64,000 nt of DNA, taken from positions 1 to 64,000 of the forward strand of contig JAKSYS010000279.1 of the NCBI GenBank assembly GCA_022925895.1, given 5' to 3'. The stretch is from Fragilaria crotonensis. Taxonomy: Eukaryota > Bacillariophyta > Fragilariophyceae > Fragilariales > Fragilariaceae. A program made the translations under genes and the position numbers. The notes under the pieces are model-generated. The model searched no databases and had not been told where the DNA came from. It worked only from the letters and a program-made list of their open reading frames with translations. Each line of letters opens with the position of its first letter. Positions within the stretch are counted from its first letter, which is position 1. Shown here piece by piece: positions 56,381-64,000 of the stretch.

Positions 56381-57390
56381 ATATACACTCGGACGTATAG
56401 GGTGTGATGCAATAAGTACTTGTAGTCCAAGACTGAGTACAAGTACAAGGTACAAGTACAATACCAGACACTTTCACTATGGATAACGCCAACTCCAAAA
56501 GTTTACTACCCGGTACTCGAGTACTCCGAGCTCCGAGTACATACCTGTATAAATATTTCTTGATTGTACGGTACTGTATGCATCATGCAGATACCGTCCA
56601 CTTCAATACGCCAGTAGGAGTGTACGAGTATTGATTTATCCGCCACAGTCTCTAATATGATATATTCATTGGAAACGAACACTTTTTGGACCAACATATT
56701 ACAGCTGCCGGAAGAAGTGTCAAAGTGGCGTCATTTTTGAGGACACAAGTAACAAGAATAGGTTCGCCAATCCAGCTCGATTACAATTTCAGTCATTTGC
56801 CGTTGGTGAAATCCTACAACGTCAGTCTGGTAATGAGTCACGTTGAAGGAACCTTCGGATGTTCCTGATGTCGCTGTGAAGTAGTCTCGACTTCTGAGTC
56901 CGGAGCAGGAGTCTTGAAATTGCATTTTTACTTTTTACGGAGGAAAGGACACTTGTAAGCCAGGTCTAATACCACACGCACCTTGGCTCAGCTTACTCTG
57001 CTGTGAAACCTGAAACCATGTTCACAAGTAACAAGTAATTACCAAAATCCAGAAGATTCACACTTTGACGCCTTCTCATGATCCCGCAGGAAGAGCCACA
57101 CGGTTCGTAACAGTTTCTAATGACGTAGTTACTTATATGGTACGTGGTACTACAGTACTTGTAATCCTAACAACACTGTCGAAGTCAACATTTGTTTACC
57201 GTCATCCGCACGGTAGCGGTGGAACGTGTGCGAGCTCCGTGTCCAACAGTATTGTCGGAGCAAATATTCCATTTCTTTATTGCTTATTCATACTTGGCAA
57301 GGATTAATCTCATTGCCATTGCCTCTAAAGGCTTTGATTTACCCTTCATAATTAGTAAAGAAGATTTGCTTGAATTACTGTTGCTTTCAT
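56381..57390. other. gene-free region
   Basis: GTACTCGAGTACTCCGAGCTCC-type palindromic DNA near 56515-56545. Short frames only; no family recognised. Confidence 0.4.
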
Positions 57391-58090
57391 CTAGTGTCTA
57401 CAGGTCCGGGAACATGGGGTTAATCAACCCCATCATTTTTGTACTGATGCAAGATGCTTTTCTGTACATTTCATATTATGGGCCACTGGAAATAATGCTC
57501 CAGTTGCAGTAATCAATGTGATAAGATAACAACACTTTTCTGCATTCATTTGATCCATTTTCCTTGTTCTTTGTTTCCTGTGGAAGTCAGGATGTGAAAA
57601 ATGCAATACTTCATTTTATCCCCAATCAGTCTCTGACTACAGATAGGCAATCATGCGCAGTGTGTGGTAGATGTTCTACGCAATATCAAAACAGTTTTTC
57701 AAGTCCATTTCATTCACCTGCAATGCCAAATTGAGGCTTTGAGACAAACATGCTGAGTGGCCAACGTTCACTATTTTTTGGAGTATCATTACTGCCACTT
57801 TTGAGCTAAATTGATTTGAACATCGTGAGCTGGGACAATGTGATGTCATGGTCAAAAATGAACAATGAAATACATGCATGTTTTTAGCAATATTGCGTTT
57901 ATTAATTGAATAACAACTAACTCAATTGCCTATTTGGCCAAGCATGTCAGTGTTCCAAGGAGATAGGCCAAGATGAGTCCAAATAGACATAGGACAAGAT
58001 AAGTGGAAGATATCCGAGATTGGCAAATACAGCAGGGTTGATTAACACCAAATGGGGTCAATTAACCCGTCGGACCTGTAGACACTCTAG
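57391..58090. mobile_element. piggyBac-type MITE candidate
   Basis: The left end (57391) reads CTAGTGTCTACAGGTCCG and the right end reads in reverse CTAGAGTGTCTACAGGTCCG. Slightly inside, GGGGTTAATCAACCCC (left) is mirrored by GGGGTCAATTAACCC (right), placing a TTAA in each arm. The interior of about 600 bp has no transposase. The ends match the segment at 11034-11095 beside the piggyBac-like transposase remnant, so it may be mobilised by that family. Confidence 0.55.
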
Positions 58091-60764
58091 TAGGTGTCTT
58101 TATTTGCAAAGAAGACTTGTTTGGCACATGCATTACCGTTGCTTTCTGAAGGCGTTTTTGTTTAGCATTGTTTCAACAAGCTGGCTCCGTGGGGCTTGAC
58201 TCCTGTAGGTCATTCTTCCTATCCCACATCACCATACAATGGCATGTTCTTTCTAACTCACTCTCTCCTCTTTGTTCCCTGTTGAACACTTCTTGGTGGA
58301 CATGAATCTTCTTTCGTTGTTAGTAGCTGCTGCTACTAAGCATAGCAACAAATTTGGCAGAGTACCGGGGTCAGCCTGTGAGTGGGATTCATTGAGTGGT
58401 TGTTACATGAGTGAATGAGTGTAACTAACTGGACCAAGTGTTTGACATGTTGTTATCCAATTGACAACCTGATGTCAAGCGTACTTCACCAAACAGGTGT
58501 ACAAAAACCAATATTCCATTATTGTTTTTCTGTTCTTAACCTGCCTGATGGTTCATCATGTGCAACAGGCCATTGTGATGCTGGAACACTGCAAGGTGCT
58601 GATGTTGATTGCAGCAAAGTCAAAGATTTTTGTCACCTGCAAAAGTGCAGGTTGATTGTACGTAGGTTTGTAGGTCTGTGATTGTGATCAGCAGAACCCC
58701 TTTGTATCAAGACATATCATGTTGCAACGGTGGTCCTTCAATGCAGAGGGACTTGATGAAGGATAGAAAAGAAAGTAGATGCAGTGTTTCAGACAGGGCC
58801 CAATGTTTGTGAGTGAATCATTTTGCATACAACATGACTTGGTACAACCTGAATGGCTAGTACAAGGCTACTTGCATAGTCCTTAGCTACTACGTACTCG
58901 AGTACATGTTTAACCCAGCCACAAGTATCACACATAATCCAAGATAGCATATGACAAAATAGAAGGGTGTGCTTTGAATACAGCACAGAAGGTGGGTGAT
59001 GGATGACTGTCTGAGTAATTGAAGTTTTCATCATGGTGATCACCAGTCACTTTGGGAAACATCTAAGATTAAGGTTACTATGTGCTTGTAAACGTACTCC
59101 CAGTACTACTTTGAAGTTTGAAGGGCATTCTTAACGCGGCAATTTTTGGGTCGGATGGTAGGATGATTTTTCGGTCATATTCGTTGTTGAATGTTATTCG
59201 ACTGTAAAAACTGGAAAAGATGGTAGGTGGCAATTTTGCATCCTATGGTAGGGTGAAACAGGCCTGGAGCCTGAGGCATTTTTATCCTATCACATACAAG
59301 GTGACGTCTTCATATTGCCCTGCATCTTTTTTAAAATATCTGTAGATGTACATTTGGAAGCATCGTATTTGCTTTTTACATAGGGTGCCCATCATAATGA
59401 AACACGAATTCTTCACGCATGATAGACTTTAAACTAGGTAGAAACGAGGTTGTTTTCCTTAGAAAATTAAGTTGGATGAGAGGAGGAAAACTGAGTTGAG
59501 AAGGAGTAGTGGATAAAAATTGAGCAATATATGTGTTGTCAGATGTTGCCTCCCACAATCCTACCAGCATCCTATGGGAATATTGCTGAGTGAAGAACGC
59601 CCTGACAATTGTGATTAAAAAGTGAAAGAAGTGAAGGATGGGATGTAGCAAATGAGAATTTTGTTGCTTGATGGGGTAGTAAATAGATGCAGTTGTTTGA
59701 ATTCAGATGGTGTTATGACTGATGAACTGCTGCTGCTACAGAGATTCAAAACAAAGCTTGCTTTTAATAGGATAGTTGGAATGAGGAGGAAAGGTTTTTC
59801 TCATTTACAGTGAGAAACAAGAGAAATTGTGTTGGTAACAATTGAAGGCGAGGAAAGGGAGACAATTGACTCCCTGTAGGTCAGTTGTTGAATGAATCGT
59901 CATGACATAGTACATGTGTTGCCCGGTTCTGAAGACAGTACTGTACACGCTATACGGTATGACCCGTCAAATGTGCAATAATAGGCTCCCGAACCTTTTC
60001 TTTTGCATTGAAATGTCTTTCCGAGAATGACCGACCGGGATCGATTCAAGAATGCCTCATAGATGCATAGGATTGTAATTGTATTGTTAACTTCTACCCG
60101 TGCAGTACTATAATCTGTTCGGAACCTTTCGCAGCGATCATGCCCCGAAGGGGCAGCATGTTGGTGATATTAGAATAGGATTACAAGAATATAAACGTAT
60201 GATATCGAGCTTCTCTACTGTACACTGCCCGTATGACATGTCCACTACGGTCATGCATATGTGCATAAACAGTAGCCTGAAACACGATAGCACGAGCCAA
60301 ACTTAAGTCCCCACAAATTCATCAGAAGGTGCAATATGGTAACTAAATTTTCACATGTTCAGTGTTACCGGATAATGGTGTCCGTCTTTCCTGTTCTTAC
60401 AATGTACATGGTCGAGTAAACAAATATGTTAGCTCAACAATATATTGTTACTTTTAACCATATCAGCAACATATTGACTTGTTTCATAAACATTTATGTT
60501 AACATATTTTGCTTCTTGTTACTTTCTTATAACGACAATACACCATCTTTGTTAAGTGATTCCGTTGTAAAATGACCATATTTGTTGTCGTTTATGTTGC
60601 TTAGTAGATATATATGCTGTTGACTATGTTTCTTTGTAACTATATATGTTACTCCTAAATTCAATTGTACAAATCACAATTGTTGATTAAATCCACCTAT
60701 ATTGTTTCATTACGAGTTGCTGATGTTGTTGTCACTTCTAACGAGAAGGCACCCGATGCAACGT
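58091..60764. other. gene-free region; AT-rich palindromic tract near 60.4-60.66 kb
   Basis: No gene supported; short frames only. From 60415 to 60660 the sequence is full of ATATGTTA / TAACATAT, AACATTTATGTTAACATATT and related palindromes, which may be the terminal region of the element that holds the gene at 60765-62358. Confidence 0.45.
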
Positions 60765-62358
60765 CTAGTCATCATCTGAGTCCCAGTCCGCCTCGACAGG
60801 CACCATTGCTTCCGCTCTCTCCAACGTGTTATTGGGCGCTGCACCACCTGCATCTAGCTCGTCATCCTGATTATCACCAGCATTCTTCTTTCCAGCGCTT
60901 GCCCTGCAGAAACGCATCAACTCCTTTTCCATTTGCTCGGCTTCCGGACACGCCCTGTCCTCTTCAACCACCTTGCGCAATGCATTGAACTGGCTAATTC
61001 CGTCGCGACTCCACCCACTGTACTTGCATTGTCCCGCTTTTTTTTTAGTATACTTTCCCGCCATTCTTCTTGCTTTTGTATTCCCTGCCCGCTGCCTGTT
61101 TCTGCTTCTGTTGTTGTGCTGTTGTTTTCCGTTCTTGGTCCAGTGCCTCCTGCCTCCTCCTCCGCTACGACTTTCCACTTCTCAAGTAATTGTCGATTAG
61201 CAACAAACCGAAGGCTTCGTCGCTCACACTCACAATTTTGATCCATTGCTCTCTCGCGCCGCCGAAATGAGCTGTGTTGTTTTTGCATTTCTCAAGACGT
61301 TCGCACCACAAACACATTCCAAGAAGTTGTTGAAGAACCAGAAGAACGCCCTTTTTCCCTTTCTGACGTAGATCTCTGAGCTTGCAGAATTCCTCGAATG
61401 TGAAGAACTCTTCACCGCGCTTTTTGAAGTCTTTGATTGCATCCCTTGCAATTTGGGAGCCGGACTGTTCGCAAGTACTTCGTTTTTGGTTCAACGCCTT
61501 AGTGAAACATTTTTCGTATGTCAATTGAAACACGTACGGATTCTGGGCCTCTCCCTCTCTCACCTTTTGAAAAGCCTTGGTGAATGATGCTTGACTGGTT
61601 ACAAACTTGATCCTACGGAACAAGTTGTTTTTGACAAATATCGTAATCCGCTGTGCCACATTCTTCTCCACTGTCGGAACTTCCAACTCTGCATTAAACT
61701 GCAACTCCCGCGGCCTGTAATCATTTGTTGCCCTGCTTGGGGGCTTTGACGCCTTCGAAGTTCCGTCCTCGTCCTCGCTCGGAGGATCAGCCGCACCTTC
61801 CTGGGCACGGCGGCTCGACTCCTTACGATTCTGTTGCTGACGTTTCAAGGAGTTGCTGCGACGACGAGAATCCTCGTCATCGCCCGATGATTCGTTGTCA
61901 TCTGGTGAGTCATGAATAGCATCGGGGGTTCGAGGAACTTTCTTACCCCCCGCCTCGGTATCATCATCCCTGTCGCCATCAGTAGATTTGTAGGACGAGT
62001 CATCATCCGAGTCCTTTCGTTCAGAACCCGGGTTGTTGCGTGGTGGGGGCGGAGCCCTTTTTGCTTTTGCCCTGTTTGTTTTCTTCCTCTTTGCCTTGCC
62101 GCCCGAACCAACAACACGCTTTTTTTCCCGGTTTCTCCAGCTCAACTGTCTCCACAGGGTCCGTTTGCTGTACTGTCTCCAATAGTTTTGCACGTTTGCC
62201 GCCTTCCTTTTCTCCTCTTTCAGTTTCCTCTTTGTCCGCGCCGTTGGTGTTTCGGGTTCACCGTTCCTGTCTAGACGAACGCGTCCGCCTTGTCCTTGTT
62301 TGCTCCGAGTGCGCGTTTGCTGGTGAGGATTCCAGAATGTTTGTCACCACTGGAGGCA
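60765..62358 (-). pseudogene. transposon-associated protein of a diatom-type repeat family
   Basis: Minus-strand gene with several frame breaks. Reading from ATG 62358: MPPVVTNILESSP; an in-frame TGA near 62250; a charged region EETERGEKEGGKRAKLLETV; a shift in an A run near 62125; a Ser/Asp/Arg-rich disordered part (SDDDSSYKSTDGDRDDDTEA); a folded-looking middle (RITIFVKNNLFRRIKFVTSQ, FTFEEFCKLRDLRQKGKKGV and CERLEKCKNNTAHF); another shift near 61170; then GKYTKKKAGQCKYSGWSRDG followed by ISQFNALRKVVEEDRACPEA and EKELMRFC. I recognise the K-x-GW-x-x-(D/E)-G-I-x-x-FN-x-L-x-x-x-V-x-x-DR pattern from proteins near diatom transposons. The biochemical role is unknown. The copy is probably inactive. 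Confidence 0.5.
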
Positions 62359-64000
62359 TGACGGCTGCAATGGACAAGTACAAAAAGCAAGCAATGGGTT
62401 AGAAACAAGTCTGACTGGTACGTTTCAATTCGCAGCAAGTGTGAGTTCAATAACAAGATTGCAATTTTTAGTCATGTACTCTTTTTTTGAATCAGAGAAC
62501 AGTTTTGGAAGCGTGCACTTGTTGTCCTGTTTGTTCATCATGTAACTGTACATGATTTGAACATAAATTTATTATGTTCAATTTTAACAATAATTTAACA
62601 TGTGCATGTCATTTATGTTGTTTGAATGTACTTGCGTGTTCACTACATAACGTCGTAAATGTACAGTTTCATCTACTTGGATGGATATGTGTAAGGTTTT
62701 GAATATATACGAAATGTGTAGTGCAGTCTTGTTTTTGCATGGGCGGCCTCGCCAATCATGTATCGTCAGTACCGGTAAATGTCGTACGCAGCAGTGGTAC
62801 TATTAGTTCGTGTATATGTTTATTAGTAAGGTGTATACAAATATATTTATTAACATATCTTTGAATATGTGTGTCGCGTTGAATACATAGGTGGATTATG
62901 AATCTTATGACAGTTTGAGACACGAATCATAAAAATTCGACTACTGTCGATACGTATGCTGCAGTACAACGGCCATGTAGCAGTATGCAGTCCAGTCATG
63001 GGAAACTAATAAATCATACATACATGTAAATAAGCATTCTCGACTACTAAACTTGATTAAGTACAACATACTTATGCGATGTATGTCATTTTATTATACA
63101 TATACACGGATACTTAATTAACATTGCTACGAATTAAATCTATGTATTAAAACCATGTATATATGGCTGTACTGTAATTACTTACTCAACTTCATTTAAA
63201 GGTCTTGCGGAGTTCCCATGTGTGTTTTTTTGCATAGCACGCAGTGTATCTTGTTTTGCCTGTTTTCTGCGCGCACTGACACCAAAAATCACAATCTGGT
63301 GTCAGAGTACTTCTATGAAGTACTTCGTTCATTGATTGTGTTTCGCAACATAACGTCGCCGTCGGATCGTTCTCGCTTCCTTTGAGACAATTGACAGTCC
63401 GCGCCAGGAAGCGTTGATTGCTTTGTCAAAAAGGACACGGAACTGGTGTGCGGCTCACTAGCATCTAAGGGCCAAAATCAAATAATGCAGTACTTACGAA
63501 TGCTCAAGTTCGTACAAACTAAAAAGGTAGATATTTAATTTTAGTACATAACCACAATTTTGTTTCCATATTTTTCCACAAGCTCATACATCCGTACTGT
63601 TAATATACGTGTTTGTCTATTTATTCAAATTAGTCGTTCTACGTGTTTCTCAACCTATGTACTAATCAGTACCAAATCACGTCTAAGGATTCGGATTGAC
63701 ATTTGAGTTGGTATTTCTGAAGTCAATACGGATAAATGAGATTTGTGTTTCTTCTTATGTGTGCGCTCAAACACGTCATCCCTGTTTGTCAGTATGCATG
63801 ACCAGTTTTCATTGGTTGTCCATGAATTAATGTTGATATTGTTAGCCAGTGTTGTGAAAGCAGCCGATGACACACCCACTTGCAAACACGCAGTGACGCA
63901 AACACCACGTTTATTATCTCTCACAACATAAACAATTCAATCACTCTCAAAACATGTCAGGATTTGTATGCTACAACCCGCATTGTATGAGCCGTCACAA
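62359..64000. other. AT-rich gene-free region to the window end
   Basis: Very AT-rich from about 62500 to 63200 with ATATGT/ACATAT palindromes like those at 60.4 kb, consistent with the other flank of a transposon. No supported gene to 64000; the frames at 63655-63931 overlap each other on opposite strands and have no signature. Confidence 0.45.

Noticed and set aside
60917-62402. Plus-strand and shifted frames over the 60.8-62.4 kb gene
   Set aside because: The minus-strand series carries the recognisable YSGW...FN.L block and charged regions; the others are shadows.

Overview
The window looks like nuclear DNA of a photosynthetic stramenopile, most likely a pennate diatom (inference). Reasons: a short spliceosomal intron of 64 bp in each of two unrelated genes; several proteins that start with a signal peptide followed by an aromatic residue at the predicted cleavage site (the diatom plastid-import pattern); a PAM68-type photosystem assembly factor and a PPR protein; an OvoA ovothiol synthase; and transposase families that I recognise from diatom genomes. 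Intergenic DNA is full of GTAC-type palindromic microsatellites. Nothing bacterial, such as an operon or CRISPR array, is present.

Layout. 1-14.5 kb is gene-poor, repeat-rich DNA: imperfect tandem repeats, a hairpin repeat, a 35-bp minisatellite, and degraded mobile-element genes (a piggyBac-like transposase, a YqaJ-like nuclease remnant and a Cys-rich fragment). 14.5-25.9 kb is a gene island: OvoA (+), mitochondrial phosphate carrier (-), a plastid-type conserved protein (-) divergent from a SAM methyltransferase (+), a MITE-like repeat, a chalcone-isomerase-like protein (+) and a P-loop kinase (-). 26.5-29.9 kb is a pogo/Tc1-like DNA transposon with terminal inverted repeats and TA flanks. 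30.4-34.8 kb holds PAM68-like (+), a divergent mitochondrial-carrier protein (+) and a 655-aa PPR protein (-). 35.5-36.4 kb is a nested foldback element. 36.7-43.9 kb holds a large multi-PHD chromatin protein (+) convergent with a putative fucosyltransferase-like type II membrane protein (-). 44.6-49.3 kb is a nearly complete PIF/Harbinger element with TAA target duplication, a DDE transposase (+) and a convergent Cys-rich accessory gene (-). 49.3-64 kb is again mostly repeats, transposon fragments, a piggyBac-type MITE candidate and a transposon-associated gene at 60.8-62.4 kb (-).

Many otherwise well conserved genes are split by single-base length changes, mostly in homopolymers (OvoA, phosphate carrier, PHD protein, CHI-like protein, both Harbinger genes). 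Because the same kind of change hits unrelated genes, I read most of them as consensus errors of a long-read assembly rather than as biology. The older transposon copies differ: they also carry in-frame TGA/TAG codons that look like C-to-T changes.

The host genes do not form one pathway. The clearest functional links are plastid biogenesis (PAM68-like, PPR, plastid-type protein, CHI-like), mitochondrial transport (two SLC25 proteins) and thiol antioxidant synthesis (OvoA).
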